A stretch of 64,000 bases of DNA from Panacagrimonas perspica (lineage in GTDB: Bacteria; Pseudomonadota; Gammaproteobacteria; Nevskiales; Nevskiaceae), in NCBI RefSeq assembly GCF_004364935.1, contig NZ_SOBT01000009.1:457994-521993 (forward strand). The letters run 5' to 3'. Position 1 is the stretch's first letter, and each line of letters begins with the position of its first letter. Positions 1 through 8,682 of this stretch are shown here, piece after piece. The translations under genes and the position numbers were made by a program. The notes below the pieces were generated by a model, which ran no database searches, was not told the DNA's origin, and worked only from the letters and a program-made list of their open reading frames with translations.

Positions 1-2
1 TC

Positions 3-491
3 ACTCTGGAGATCGGAGAGCACCCGCATTTGGATGACACCGACACGCTCGAAGTGCTGACGCGTCTGCGCATGCGCGGCGTTGGGATCGCCTTGGACAA
101 TTTCGGCAGGGGACAGACCTCTGCACTGCGGGTGCAGCGCCTCCCGGTGAGCGAACTCAAGATCGACCGCGCCATCGTCCGCGGGCTTCCTCATGGGGCG
201 ATCGGATATGCCGTGGTCGAGTACGCGGTGAGGCTGGCGCGCGAACTCGGCATGACCACCACGGCGGTCGGTGTAGAAAACGAAGAGCAGGCAACAGTCC
301 TGACTTCTGCCGGTTGCACCGACCTCCAGGGACATTGGGTCGGAACGCCGATGCGACCCGAACAGCTGCTCGCCTGGACGAAGGCTCGGCCGCCTCTCGG
401 CGAACCGGCATCGACCCATGACGCAGGTCAATGCCAATTGCCTGCCGCGGCACCAGACTCATGCCCCCGTCAGGAAACCGCACTCGCTTGA
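3..491 (+). CDS. EAL-domain protein, C-terminal part, degenerate
   Basis: This open frame runs in from the window edge, so the N-terminus is missing. It matches the second half of an EAL (cyclic-di-GMP phosphodiesterase) domain: the stretch ending LPVSELKIDRAIV and the late LQGHWVGTPM correspond to KIDRSFV and LQGYLFGRP of active enzymes. Two metal or catalytic positions are changed: DDFGTG reads DNFGRG, and the AEGVE glutamate is lost (AVGVE). The domain is therefore probably inactive and may bind c-di-GMP or act as a scaffold. It closely resembles the EAL domain of the next gene on the same strand, so the two look like tandem duplicates. A REC domain upstream of the edge is likely by analogy but not seen. 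Confidence 0.8.
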   Translation, partial: TLEIGEHPHLDDTDTLEVLTRLRMRGVGIALDNFGRGQTSALRVQRLPVSELKIDRAIVRGLPHGAIGYAVVEYAVRLARELGMTTTAVGVENEEQATVLTSAGCTDLQGHWVGTPMRPEQLLAWTKARPPLGEPASTHDAGQCQLPAAAPDSCPRQETALA

Positions 492-531
492 TGATCGCAA
501 ATCATCGGAGATCTGGAGCAGGAGCTATGGG

Positions 532-1722
532 ATGAGCATTTCCGCGATGGTGGTCGACGACGATGAATTCGTGCGGGGTACGCTCTCGAGGCAGATGAGC
601 GGGCTCGGAGTGACACGGATCGCCGCCGCCGGCGACGGTGACGAAGCCTCCAGGATCCTGCACGACCAGGGGCCGTTCGACGTCATCCTCCTCGACCTGA
701 TGATGCCCGGCACGGACGGGATCGAGTTCCTGCGTCGCTTGGCGAAATCTCACGACAGGGCCGACCTGATCCTGACGAGCAGTCTTGATCGCAAGGTACT
801 GGAAACCGCGGAATCGCTCGCTCGCGCGCATTCGCTGCACGTGCTCGGCGCGCTGTCCAAGCCCATCCGGAGCAGCGCGCTGGGAGAGTTGCTGGCAAAG
901 CGCAGCGGGCGCCTCGGCAATCGGCACGCGGCGCTGCCGATTACGGTCGAGCGCCTCAAGGCCGCGCTAAAGGCCGGGCACGTCGTGCCTTACTTCCAAC
1001 CCAAGGTTTGCTCCCGGACAGGCGCCGTGCGTTCGGTCGAAGCATTGGCCCGCTGGGAAGATCCGGTCGAAGGCCTGATCTCGCCGGCACGCTTCCTGCC
1101 CCTTGCGGATCGCCACGGACTGATCGATGAGCTCACTGTGCAAATCAGCACGCAAGCCTTCGAGACGGTTGGCGCTTGGCGCGAACAAGGCCTGCAGACG
1201 GACCTGGAAATCAACCTGTCGGCGCTGTCGCTGGAAGGCGTGGAATTGCCCGACCGCATGATTGCACTGGCCGGTCGTCATGGCGTGGATCCGGATCGGG
1301 TGATTTTCGAGATCACCGAATCCGCACTGATCGGCAATCTCAGCCAGTCGTTGGACACCCTCACGCGACTGCGCCTCAAGGGCTTTCATCTGGCGGTCGA
1401 CGATTTCGGCACCGGCTATTCCACGCTGACCCAGCTCAAGATGCTGCCCTTGTCGGAACTCAAGATCGATCAGAGCTTCGTATCGCACGCTGCGGGCGAT
1501 TCGGAGGTGCGGGCCATCGTCGAATCCTGCATCGCCTTGGCCGGACAGTTCGGCCTCATCACCGTCGCAGAAGGCGTCGAGGACGATGCCACTGCCGGCC
1601 TGATGAAAGAGCTCGGTGCGACTTTGTTGCAAGGCTTTCGATTCACTTGTGCGTTGCCGGCCACGCTGTTGCAGAACTGGTGGAAGGAGCGGCTCGTCGG
1701 CAGCAGGAGAACACCCGCCTGA
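532..1722 (+). CDS. response regulator with REC and EAL domains, predicted c-di-GMP phosphodiesterase
   Basis: The 396-residue protein has an N-terminal receiver domain (acidic DDD at 9-11, phospho-acceptor D55 in LLDLMMPG, K110) and a C-terminal EAL domain from about 140. The EAL domain keeps every hallmark: EALARW (E170), ITESAL, VDDFGTG, KIDQSFV, AEGVE and LLQGF. It should hydrolyse c-di-GMP under control of an unidentified sensor kinase. ATG 532 was chosen over upstream in-frame starts because the receiver domain begins immediately (MSISAMVVDDD) and AGGAGC lies about 7 bases upstream. It follows the degenerate EAL gene by 40 bp, so they are probably co-transcribed. No kinase gene is next to it. 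Confidence 0.92.
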   Translation: MSISAMVVDDDEFVRGTLSRQMSGLGVTRIAAAGDGDEASRILHDQGPFDVILLDLMMPGTDGIEFLRRLAKSHDRADLILTSSLDRKVLETAESLARAHSLHVLGALSKPIRSSALGELLAKRSGRLGNRHAALPITVERLKAALKAGHVVPYFQPKVCSRTGAVRSVEALARWEDPVEGLISPARFLPLADRHGLIDELTVQISTQAFETVGAWREQGLQTDLEINLSALSLEGVELPDRMIALAGRHGVDPDRVIFEITESALIGNLSQSLDTLTRLRLKGFHLAVDDFGTGYSTLTQLKMLPLSELKIDQSFVSHAAGDSEVRAIVESCIALAGQFGLITVAEGVEDDATAGLMKELGATLLQGFRFTCALPATLLQNWWKERLVGSRRTPA

Positions 1723-2107
1723 GTGCCGGGGCGCGTGCAGCCAGCTCTCTTTTCATCCTGTCATCTGAATCCAGGCCCCTTGGGTCCGTCGCCCCGTTCA
1801 TTCTGGCGCTCATTAACGCCTCGCCATCGGCTTCGCCGCCGGCGGATGAGGGGCCCCTGGTCCCTGTCGTAGTGGCTCGATGCGCCGTCTGCTTCAGCCC
1901 AGGCGCTTGCCGTGAGCAAAGGCGCCCTTCCGGGCGGACGTTCTCCAAAAGCTCGGCCATCGATTCTGGCCTTCCGCAATCTTCTCCCGCATCCCGCCTT
2001 CGGGACCCCGTTTCGGTAGGGGCGCGCCCTCCCTGCACGCCCGATGTTTTGGACAGGCCTGCGCAGTAAGCTCCCGGCTCCCGGCATCCGCACACAGGAG
2101 AACGATC
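1723..2107. other. 385-bp intergenic region with several hairpins, no convincing gene
   Basis: No gene in this gap is supported. It contains short GC-rich inverted repeats (for example GGGGCCCC near 1851 and a GGCG/CGCC pair around TTAATGAG near 1810) and the ribosome-binding sequence CAGGAGAACG just before the next gene. The minus strand is open across the whole gap (1643-2191), but its translation is arginine- and glycine-rich and has no recognisable fold. It may be a dispersed intergenic repeat or a structured RNA. Confidence 0.35.
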
Positions 2108-3046
2108 ATGCCGCTGCATCCCCAGGTTGAAGGCTTGCTCACACAGATGGCCTCGTCCGGTCTCAAGAAGATCCAGGACATGTCGCCCCAAGAATCACGC
2201 CCGACATTCAGCGCCGTCTTCGCCACGCTGCCGCCGAGCCAGCAGAAGATCGCCGGCACCGCGGACCGCAGCATTCCGACCAAGGCCGGTGCGGTGAAGG
2301 TTCGCGTCTACACGCCGGAGGGCAAGGGCCCGTTCCCGGTGATGGCGTATTTCCACGGCGGCGGCTGGGTGTTCGGCGACATCGACACGCACGAAGGCGT
2401 CTGCCGCGAGCTGTGCGGTTCGGTCGGCATGGTGGTGGTCTCGGTCGACTATCGCCTGAGCCCGGAAGCCAAGTATCCCGACGCCTCCGACGACTGCCTC
2501 GCCGTGACGCGCTGGGTGGCGGAGAACGCGGCCTCGCTCAACGCCGACGCCTCGCGCCTCTCGGTCGGCGGCGACAGCGCCGGCGGCAACCTCGCCGCGG
2601 TCACCGCACAGCGCCTGCGTGACGAGAAGGGCCCGAAGCTGGCCGCGCAGCTGCTGATCTACCCAGTGGCGCGCGTCGACGGTCACAAGACCCCATCGAT
2701 GATCGACAACGCGCAGGGCTACTTCCTCGAGACGGCGAGCATGGAGTACTTCATCAACCACTACCTGAAGTCGCCGGCCGACGCGAAGCAGGCGTATGCG
2801 TCGCCGCTGCTGGCGAAGGATCTGTCCGGCCTGCCACCGGCGCTGGTCATCACCTGCGAGTTCGATCCGCTGCGCGACGAGGGCGAGGACTACGGCAAGG
2901 CGCTCAAGGCCGCCGGCGTGCCGACCGTGATCTCGCGCTACGACGGCGTGATCCACGGTGGCTGGAACTTCTTCGGCGTGCTCGACATCGGCCGCAACAT
3001 GCACACCGAGGCCACGCGCTGGCTCAAGGAGCAGTTGCGCGCCTGA
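2108..3046 (+). CDS. alpha/beta hydrolase, hormone-sensitive-lipase family esterase
   Basis: At 312 residues this is the usual size of bacterial HSL (family IV) carboxylesterases, which hydrolyse short acyl esters. The oxyanion motif HGGGW is at 83-87 and the nucleophile elbow GDSAGG at 155-160 (Ser157). The acid residue is expected in the FDPLRDEG stretch and the catalytic histidine in VIHGGW near residue 285. There is no signal peptide, so it is cytoplasmic. A good ribosome-binding site (AGGAG) precedes ATG 2108. It stands alone: an intrinsic terminator follows. The substrate is not deducible. Confidence 0.93.
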   Translation: MPLHPQVEGLLTQMASSGLKKIQDMSPQESRPTFSAVFATLPPSQQKIAGTADRSIPTKAGAVKVRVYTPEGKGPFPVMAYFHGGGWVFGDIDTHEGVCRELCGSVGMVVVSVDYRLSPEAKYPDASDDCLAVTRWVAENAASLNADASRLSVGGDSAGGNLAAVTAQRLRDEKGPKLAAQLLIYPVARVDGHKTPSMIDNAQGYFLETASMEYFINHYLKSPADAKQAYASPLLAKDLSGLPPALVITCEFDPLRDEGEDYGKALKAAGVPTVISRYDGVIHGGWNFFGVLDIGRNMHTEATRWLKEQLRA

Positions 3047-3084
3047 GCGGAATCGCCCGCCGCCCACCGGCGGGCATCCGGCGA

Positions 3085-3116
3085 GGCCGTGGCGACCCGT
3101 CGCCACGGCCTTTTTT
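3085..3116 (+). terminator. intrinsic terminator after the HSL esterase
   Basis: A perfect 11-bp stem (GGCCGTGGCGA, 3085-3095, with its complement at 3100-3110) closes a CCCG loop and is followed by six T (3111-3116). It ends the esterase transcript 40-70 bases after its stop codon. Confidence 0.93.
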
Positions 3117-3141
3117 GTGGGCGTCGCGCTACGCTTCGTCG

Positions 3142-4083
3142 ATGGACGGACCTTCAGCGCACACGGACACGCCCGGCTGGCAGAGCGGCGATGCGCTGTG
3201 CAACGGCCTGAAGCTGCACTGGGAGGCCACCGGTCCCGAGTCCGGGGAGCCGATGCTGATGGTGATGGGCCTGGGCTGCCAGCTGATCCAGTGGCCCGAC
3301 GTGCTGTGCCTGGATCTGGCGAAGCGCGGCTTTCGCGTCATCCGCTTCGACAACCGCGACGCCGGCCTGTCGGACACCGTCGACCGCCAGCTCCGTTTCA
3401 GCCTGCGCCGCGACTACGTGCGCGTGCGCCTGGGCCTGAGGCCCGGCCCGGCGAACTACCTGCTGCACGACATGGCCGCGGATACGGTCGGCCTGATGGA
3501 CGCGCTGGGCCTGAAGCGCGCTCACCTCGTCGGCGTGTCGATGGGCGGCATGATTGCTCAGCTCACTGCCGGGACGTTTCCCGATCGCGTCGCCAGCCTG
3601 TGCTCGATCATGTCCGGCACCAATCATCCGTGGGTGCGACAGACGCGGATCGACCTGTTGCTGCGCCTGGCCTCGCGACCGCCCGACCTGCAGCGCGACA
3701 CCATCGTCGCGCGCCAGGCAGAGACCTTTCGGCTGATCGGCAGCCCGCTGTACCCGACATCGCTGGAAGACCGCCGCGCATTCGCCGGCCGCGCCTTCGA
3801 TCGCGCGTTCCGTCCCGGCGGCACGCTGCGGCAGATGCACGCGATCGTCGCCACCGGCAGCTTCGAGAAGCTGCTGCCGAACATCACCGCGCCGACGCAG
3901 ATCATCCACGGCACCGACGACCCGCTGATGCGCACGATCTGCGGCCGGCGCAGCGCCTCGATGATCCGCGGCGCGAAGCTCGAACTCATCAAGGGCATGG
4001 GGCATGACTGCCCCAAGGTGCTGATGCCGAGATGGGCGGAGCTGATCGCCGCCAACGCTGCCCGGGCTTCGTCGCCCCCGTAG
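3142..4083 (+). CDS. alpha/beta hydrolase (paralog of the gene at 9995)
   Basis: The 313-residue alpha/beta-fold hydrolase carries the nucleophile elbow GVSMGG (Ser133), an acid in HGTDDPLM and a histidine in GMGHDCP. The MGLG stretch near 43 forms the oxyanion region. ATG 3142 was preferred to the longer TTG start at 3115, which would lie inside the preceding terminator. The protein is clearly paralogous to the hydrolase at 9995-10900: they share the N-terminal NGL-LHWE-TGP pattern, FDNRD-GLS, and RRSA--IRGAKLEL near the end. The TAG stop is part of a palindromic repeat. The substrate is unknown; relatives include methylesterases and epoxide or ester hydrolases. Confidence 0.88.
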   Translation: MDGPSAHTDTPGWQSGDALCNGLKLHWEATGPESGEPMLMVMGLGCQLIQWPDVLCLDLAKRGFRVIRFDNRDAGLSDTVDRQLRFSLRRDYVRVRLGLRPGPANYLLHDMAADTVGLMDALGLKRAHLVGVSMGGMIAQLTAGTFPDRVASLCSIMSGTNHPWVRQTRIDLLLRLASRPPDLQRDTIVARQAETFRLIGSPLYPTSLEDRRAFAGRAFDRAFRPGGTLRQMHAIVATGSFEKLLPNITAPTQIIHGTDDPLMRTICGRRSASMIRGAKLELIKGMGHDCPKVLMPRWAELIAANAARASSPP

Positions 4084-4166
4084 CCCGGACGAAGTCCGGG
4101 GCTTTTGCCGATCGATCAAAGGGGACCCCGGCTCTTTCGCTCTGCGAAATTCAACGTCCGGGCTAC
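4080..4166. repeat. GTAGCCCGG palindromic repeat element
   Basis: Outer arms GTAGCCCGGAC (4080-4090) and GTCCGGGCTAC (4156-4166) are exact complements and enclose about 65 bp containing further GTCCGGGGC/GACCCCGGC pairing. This is one of four copies of the same element in the first 25 kb (also 7061, 10903 and 24663). It supplies the TAG stop of the upstream hydrolase and may fold as a transcript-end hairpin. Confidence 0.8.
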
Positions 4167-4222
4167 AACGGCGCGTTGGCACGGTGCACACTTCTCACGG
4201 TTCGATGAGGACGAGGCATCGC

Positions 4223-5185
4223 ATGCGGTCGATCGGCCTGGGAATCGGAATGGCACTGCTCGCACTGGCGCTCGCCGGATGCGACAAGACCGCGGACAGC
4301 TCCATCACCGGCTATGTCGAGGCGCTTTACCTGCGGCCGGCACCGGCCAGCGGCGGCCGCATGACCTCGCTCGCCGTCGATCGTGGCGCGACCGTCAAGG
4401 CCGGCCAGCCCTTGTTCGCGCTCGATGCCGATCGCGAGCAGGCCGCCGTCGCCGAGGCCCAGGCCCGCATCGAGGCGCAGTCCGCTCGGGTCGCCGATCT
4501 CGACAAGGGCGGCCGCCCGGAAGAGCTCGCCGTGATCCGCGCGCAGCTCCAGCAGGCCGAGGCGCAGCTCAAGCTCTCGACCGCCACCGCGAAGCGCCAG
4601 GCTTCGCTGGCCGCGCAGAAGCTCGTCAGCGCCGAAGCGCTCGACACCGCCAACACCACGCAGGCGCGTGACAGCGCTCACGTGGCGGAGCTGAAGCGCC
4701 AGCTCGATGTCGCCGAACTCACCGGCCGCAGCGATGCGATCGAGGCTGCGCGACAGGACGTCGCCGCCGCGCAGGCGCAGCTCGCCCAGGCGCAATGGGC
4801 GCTGGCGCAGAAGTCGGTCGCTGCGCCGGCCGACGGCAGCATCGAGGACGTCTACTTCCGCGCCGGCGAATGGGTGAACGCAGGACAGCCGGTGCTCGCA
4901 CTGCTGCCGCCCGCGAACCGGCGGCTGCGCTTCTTCGTGCCGCAGCAACGCCTCGCGGAATTCGCACAAGGGCGCAGCGTGCACGCGCGCTGCGACGGCT
5001 GCGGTGAGGCGATTGCTGCCACCGTGAACTTCGTCGCCGCGCAGGCCGAGTTCGCGCCGCCGGTGCTGTTCGACCGCCACCAGCGATCGCGCCTGGTCTA
5101 TCGCGTCGAAGCGCTGCCCGCCGCGGCCGACGCGTTGCGCCTGCATCCCGGACAGCCGGTGGACGTGAGCGCGGACGGTGCCTGA
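4223..5185 (+). CDS. HlyD-family membrane fusion lipoprotein of an ABC exporter
   Basis: This 320-residue periplasmic adaptor resembles YbhG/HlyD. It begins with a lipoprotein signal (MRSIGLGIGMALLALALAGC, lipobox LAGC). A biotinyl-lipoyl-like half (GRMTSLAVDRGATVKAGQPLF) follows, then a long alanine- and glutamine-rich coiled coil from about 70 to 190, and the second lipoyl half (APADGSIEDVYFRAGEWVNAGQPVLAL). ATG 4223 is chosen because GAGG lies six bases upstream and the signal starts cleanly; ATG 4205 is an alternative. It overlaps the ATPase gene by 8 bp, so adaptor, ATPase and permease form one operon. It would bridge the inner-membrane permease to an outer-membrane channel encoded elsewhere. 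Confidence 0.92.
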   Translation: MRSIGLGIGMALLALALAGCDKTADSSITGYVEALYLRPAPASGGRMTSLAVDRGATVKAGQPLFALDADREQAAVAEAQARIEAQSARVADLDKGGRPEELAVIRAQLQQAEAQLKLSTATAKRQASLAAQKLVSAEALDTANTTQARDSAHVAELKRQLDVAELTGRSDAIEAARQDVAAAQAQLAQAQWALAQKSVAAPADGSIEDVYFRAGEWVNAGQPVLALLPPANRRLRFFVPQQRLAEFAQGRSVHARCDGCGEAIAATVNFVAAQAEFAPPVLFDRHQRSRLVYRVEALPAAADALRLHPGQPVDVSADGA

Positions 5186-5918
5186 GGCGGACATCGCGAT
5201 CGAGGTCGAGGGACTGGCGAAGTCCTTCGGCGGTCGCAGCGCGGTGAAGGGCCTGAGCCTGCACGTTCAGCGCGGCGAGATCTTCGGCTTCCTCGGACCC
5301 AACGGCAGCGGCAAGACCACGTCCATCCGCATGCTCTGCGGCCTGCTGACGCCCGACAGCGGGCGCGGACGATGCCTGGGCCACGACCTGCTGACCGAGT
5401 CGCGCACGATCCGGCGCGAGGTCGGCTACATGACGCAGCGCTTCGGCTGGTACGAAGACCTGAGCGTGCGCGAGAACCTGGACTTCGTCGCGCGCATGTA
5501 CGAGGTGCGCGATCGCGCCGCGAAGGTCGATCGCACGATCGCGGACCTGGGCCTGGAGGCGCGACAGCACCAGCTCGTCGGCGGACTGTCCGGCGGCTGG
5601 AAGCAGCGCCTCGCGCTGGCCGCCTGCCTGATGCACGACCCGAAGCTGCTGCTGCTCGACGAGCCGACCGCGGGCGTGGATCCGCGCGCGCGGCGCGAGT
5701 TCTGGGACCAGATCAAGCGCCTCGCCGCGGGCGGCGTCACGGTGCTGGTGAGCACGCATTACATGGACGAGGCCGAGCGCTGCACGCGGCTCGGCTACAT
5801 CGCCTACGGCGAGATGCTGGCGCAGGGCACGGCGACGGAGCTGCTGCAGCGCTTCGGCGTCGAGCGCCTCGAGGACGTCTTCATCGAGGTCATGAAAGAC
5901 CTCAAGGACCTGCGATGA
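5178..5918 (+). CDS. ABC transporter ATP-binding protein
   Basis: The 246-residue ABC-2-type ATPase has Walker A GPNGSGKT, Q-loop region MTQRFGWYEDL, signature LSGGW, Walker B LLLLDEPTAG and the H-loop STHYMDEAE. Unlike E. coli YbhF, which has two nucleotide-binding domains, this protein has one and would act as a dimer. The start is a GTG overlapping the end of the adaptor gene; its stop overlaps the permease ATG (ATGA). It energises export by the neighbouring permease; the cargo (drug, lipid or other hydrophobic compound) is not deducible. Confidence 0.94.
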   Translation: MPEADIAIEVEGLAKSFGGRSAVKGLSLHVQRGEIFGFLGPNGSGKTTSIRMLCGLLTPDSGRGRCLGHDLLTESRTIRREVGYMTQRFGWYEDLSVRENLDFVARMYEVRDRAAKVDRTIADLGLEARQHQLVGGLSGGWKQRLALAACLMHDPKLLLLDEPTAGVDPRARREFWDQIKRLAAGGVTVLVSTHYMDEAERCTRLGYIAYGEMLAQGTATELLQRFGVERLEDVFIEVMKDLKDLR

Positions 5919-7048
5919 ATTTCTGGTCCTGGGGCCGCTTCTTCGCGGTCGTGCGCAAGGAGCTGATCCAGCTCAAGCGCGACCGGCTGACGTTCGCGAT
6001 GATGGTCGGCGTTCCGATCATGCAGCTCACGCTGTTCGGCTTTGCGATCAACAACGATCCGAAGCACCTGCCGACCGCGGTCGTCGATGCGGATCGCACC
6101 GAGATGTCGCGCAGCCTTGTCGCGGCGGTGCAGAACTCCGGCTACTTCCACGTGACGTGGACCGGCGAGAGCCTCGCGCAGGCGGATCGGCGGGTCGAAC
6201 GCGGCGAAGTGCAGTTCCTCGTCCACGTGCCGGCCGGCTTCACGCGTGCGCTCGTGCGCGGGGAACACCCCGCCCTGCTGATCGAGGCGGACGCCAGCGA
6301 TCCGGCCGCCGGCAGCAATGCCCTGGCGGCGGTCGACGCCTTGGTGCGCTCGGCGCTGCGCGACGACCTCACCGGTCCTCTTGCGAGCCTGGCGACGGCG
6401 CCCACTTCGTTCGAGACGCGCGTGCACCGCCGCTACAACCCCGAAGGCATCAGCGCCTACAACATCGTGCCGGGGCTGATGGGCGTGATCCTGACGATGA
6501 CGATGATCATGATGACGGCGCTGGCCGTCACCCGCGAAACCGAGCGCGGCACGATGGAGAACCTGCTCGCCACGCCCGCGCGGCCGCTGGAAGTGATGCT
6601 CGGCAAGATCCTGCCGTACGTGGCCATCGGCAACGTGCAGGTCGGCGTGATCCTGCTGGCGGCGGCGCTGCTGTTCGGCGTGCCGATGGTCGGCAGCCTG
6701 TTGCTGCTCCTGTTGCTGACGCAGGCTTTCATCCTGGCGAACCTCGCCGTCGGCATCACGATATCGACGACGGCGCGCAACCAGATGCAGGCGATGCAGA
6801 TGACGCTGTTCTTCTTCCTGCCGTCGATCCTGCTGTCGGGCTTCATGTTCCCGTTCCGCGGCATGCCGACCTGGGCGCAGTGGATCGGCGAGGCGCTGCC
6901 GCTGACGCATTTCCTGCGCGTCGTGCGCGGGATCCTGCTCAAGGGCAACGGCCTTGCCGACGTGTGGCCGCACCTGTGGCCGCTGCTGCTGTTCATCACC
7001 GTGGTGCTGGGACTGGGCCTGAGCCGCTTCCGTCGCACGCTGGATTGA
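5915..7048 (+). CDS. ABC-2 type transporter permease
   Basis: This 377-residue inner-membrane permease is related to YbhS/YhhJ. One N-terminal membrane helix (about 25-45, MMVGVPIMQLTLFGFAI) is followed by a large periplasmic domain (about 50-180) and five C-terminal helices from about 185 to 370, including the ETERGTMENLLATP amphipathic loop typical of the family. ATG 5915 overlaps the ATPase stop. Only one permease gene is present, whereas the ybhGFSR locus has two, so a homodimer is likely. An inverted repeat downstream (7061-7129) probably ends the operon. Confidence 0.93.
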   Translation: MNFWSWGRFFAVVRKELIQLKRDRLTFAMMVGVPIMQLTLFGFAINNDPKHLPTAVVDADRTEMSRSLVAAVQNSGYFHVTWTGESLAQADRRVERGEVQFLVHVPAGFTRALVRGEHPALLIEADASDPAAGSNALAAVDALVRSALRDDLTGPLASLATAPTSFETRVHRRYNPEGISAYNIVPGLMGVILTMTMIMMTALAVTRETERGTMENLLATPARPLEVMLGKILPYVAIGNVQVGVILLAAALLFGVPMVGSLLLLLLLTQAFILANLAVGITISTTARNQMQAMQMTLFFFLPSILLSGFMFPFRGMPTWAQWIGEALPLTHFLRVVRGILLKGNGLADVWPHLWPLLLFITVVLGLGLSRFRRTLD

Positions 7049-7060
7049 TCCGGCGCCCCG

Positions 7061-7129
7061 CGTAGCCCGGGTGAAACCCGGGGTTGTTGCGATGGCGACC
7101 GAAAATCCCCGGGTTTCACCCGGGCTACG
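7061..7129. repeat. GTAGCCCGGG palindromic repeat, 23-bp perfect arms
   Basis: The arms 7061-7083 and 7107-7129 are perfect 23-bp complements (core GTAGCCCGGGTGAAACCCGG) separated by 23 bp. The element lies exactly between two convergent genes, the permease and the wax-ester synthase. It can form the same strong hairpin in both transcripts, so it may double as a bidirectional terminator. Confidence 0.88.
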
Positions 7130-7131
7130 GG

Positions 7132-8517
7132 TTACGCGGTCTGCGGGGCCTTTGCGGCCAGCGCCTGGAGCTCGGCCAATCCCTCGCCCAGGTAATCGAG
7201 CACGCGCTGCACCTGCGGCAATGTGCGCCGGCAGGCGATGACGCCGAAGTCGATGCGGTCCTGCAGGCTCGTCAGCGAAATGTTCAGCGCCATGCCGTCG
7301 ACGACGACCGACACCGGATACATGCCGTCCACGCTGCAGCCCATCCAGTACAGCGGCGTGCGCGGCCCGGGCACATGCGAGATGACGAGATTGAACGCGA
7401 GCTTGCCGCGCTTCGGATTGGTCAGCATGTTGAGCAGACCGGGCGCCATCAGGGTTGCGCCGTAGCCGACGACTTCGCCGGCTTTCATCTTGATGAAGCG
7501 CTGCTTGTTGTGCTCGACCGACGCGATGATCGTCTGCAGGCGTTCCAGCGGATCCTCGAGGTGCGTGCCCAGGTTCACCAGCATGAACCCGATCTGGTTG
7601 CCGGTTTCGCTGCGATCGCGGCGCGTCGACATCGGCACGCCGGCGATCAGCGGCTTGTCCGGCAGCGCGTCGAGATCGATCAGGTACTTGCGCAGCGCGT
7701 ACGCGCACATCGCCAGCACCATGTCGTTGACGGTCCCGCCCAGCACCTTGCCGGCCGTCTTGGCGTCCGGCAGCGAGAAGCTCTGAGCGACGTAACGCCG
7801 CGAGGCGCTGATCGAATGGTTGAGGATCGACGGCGGCGCCGAGGAACCGGACACGAAGTCCGGATGCTTGTCGCGCGATTCGCGCATCGACTGTCGCAGT
7901 TCGCGTGCCACGCCCGGCACGCTGCCGAAGGCGCCGCGGAAGCGCGACACCAGCTTGGCCGCGCCGCTGACCGGCGCCGTGAGGATGTTTCCGGCACGCT
8001 CGCGCCGGCCCTGTGGCGGCACCGCCCAGGGCGGCGGCAGGATCTCGTCCGGGTTGGCCGACATCGAGCGCAGGGTCAGGCGCGTGCCGGCGATGCCGTC
8101 GGCCACCGAGTGATGCACTTTCGAATACGTGGCGATGCGCCCGCCTTCGACCCCTTCGATGACGTAGGTGCGCCACAGCGGGTAGGCGCGATCCAGATGG
8201 CTGGCGTGCATGCGCGAGACCATCGCGAGCAGGTCCTTCACGCGTCCCGGTCGCGGCAGGGACAGATGGATGACGTGCTGGTCGATGTCGAACTCGGGCT
8301 CGTCGACCCAGTACGCGGCTCCGAGCCGCGTCTCCAGGCGCTGGTTGAACGGCGGCAGCGGCGCGGCGTAGCTGCGCAGGCGCTCGACCAGCTTCTGCAC
8401 GAAATCCGGCGGCGCATCGGCCGGCGGCGTCAGCAGGTTCAGATAGGCGACGTGAAAGGGCTGGTTGCGCTTTTCCAGGTAGATGAACCCGAGGTCCAGC
8501 GCGGTGAGACGTTTCAT
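7132..8517 (-). CDS. wax ester synthase / acyl-CoA:diacylglycerol acyltransferase (WS/DGAT)
   Basis: The 461-residue protein has the full WS/DGAT architecture: the family N-terminus MKRLTALDLGFIYLE, the catalytic HHSVADG motif at 135-141, the ND motif (NDMVLAMCAYALRKYL) and a C-terminal domain with VPGP, PLYWMG and ALNISL. It transfers acyl groups from acyl-CoA to fatty alcohols or diacylglycerol for storage lipid. ATG 8517 is chosen because it gives the family N-terminus; the frame is open further upstream but the added residues look non-coding. GGAG lies about 8 bases upstream. It follows the beta-propeller gene, with a palindromic terminator between them. In vivo preference (wax ester or triacylglycerol) cannot be told. 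Confidence 0.95.
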   Translation of the reverse strand: MKRLTALDLGFIYLEKRNQPFHVAYLNLLTPPADAPPDFVQKLVERLRSYAAPLPPFNQRLETRLGAAYWVDEPEFDIDQHVIHLSLPRPGRVKDLLAMVSRMHASHLDRAYPLWRTYVIEGVEGGRIATYSKVHHSVADGIAGTRLTLRSMSANPDEILPPPWAVPPQGRRERAGNILTAPVSGAAKLVSRFRGAFGSVPGVARELRQSMRESRDKHPDFVSGSSAPPSILNHSISASRRYVAQSFSLPDAKTAGKVLGGTVNDMVLAMCAYALRKYLIDLDALPDKPLIAGVPMSTRRDRSETGNQIGFMLVNLGTHLEDPLERLQTIIASVEHNKQRFIKMKAGEVVGYGATLMAPGLLNMLTNPKRGKLAFNLVISHVPGPRTPLYWMGCSVDGMYPVSVVVDGMALNISLTSLQDRIDFGVIACRRTLPQVQRVLDYLGEGLAELQALAAKAPQTA

Positions 8518-8626
8518 TCCGGCTCCGTTGGCGGATTTTTTCTTCGAGATACGGCACAAGCGCAAAGCGAATGCCGTGCCATTGTGGGCTTCGGACCGCG
8601 TCGCGACCACGAAGTTTTGGTGACGC

Positions 8627-8666
8627 GCACGCGAAAGGCCCGGCATATGCCGGGCCTTTCGCGTGC
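8627..8666 (-). terminator. 40-bp perfect palindrome, probable terminator of the beta-propeller gene
   Basis: GCACGCGAAAGGCCCGGCAT (8627-8646) is followed directly by its exact complement (8647-8666). The AAAGGCCCGGC/GCCGGGCCTTT core is typical of intrinsic terminators. It lies just downstream of the minus-strand gene ending at 8683. The T tract is only three bases. Confidence 0.7.
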
Positions 8667-8682
8667 GGACTGCTCTTTGCGG

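Noticed and set aside
3115-3141. TTG start for the first alpha/beta hydrolase
   Set aside because: It would begin inside the T tract of the preceding terminator; ATG 3142 gives a better N-terminus.
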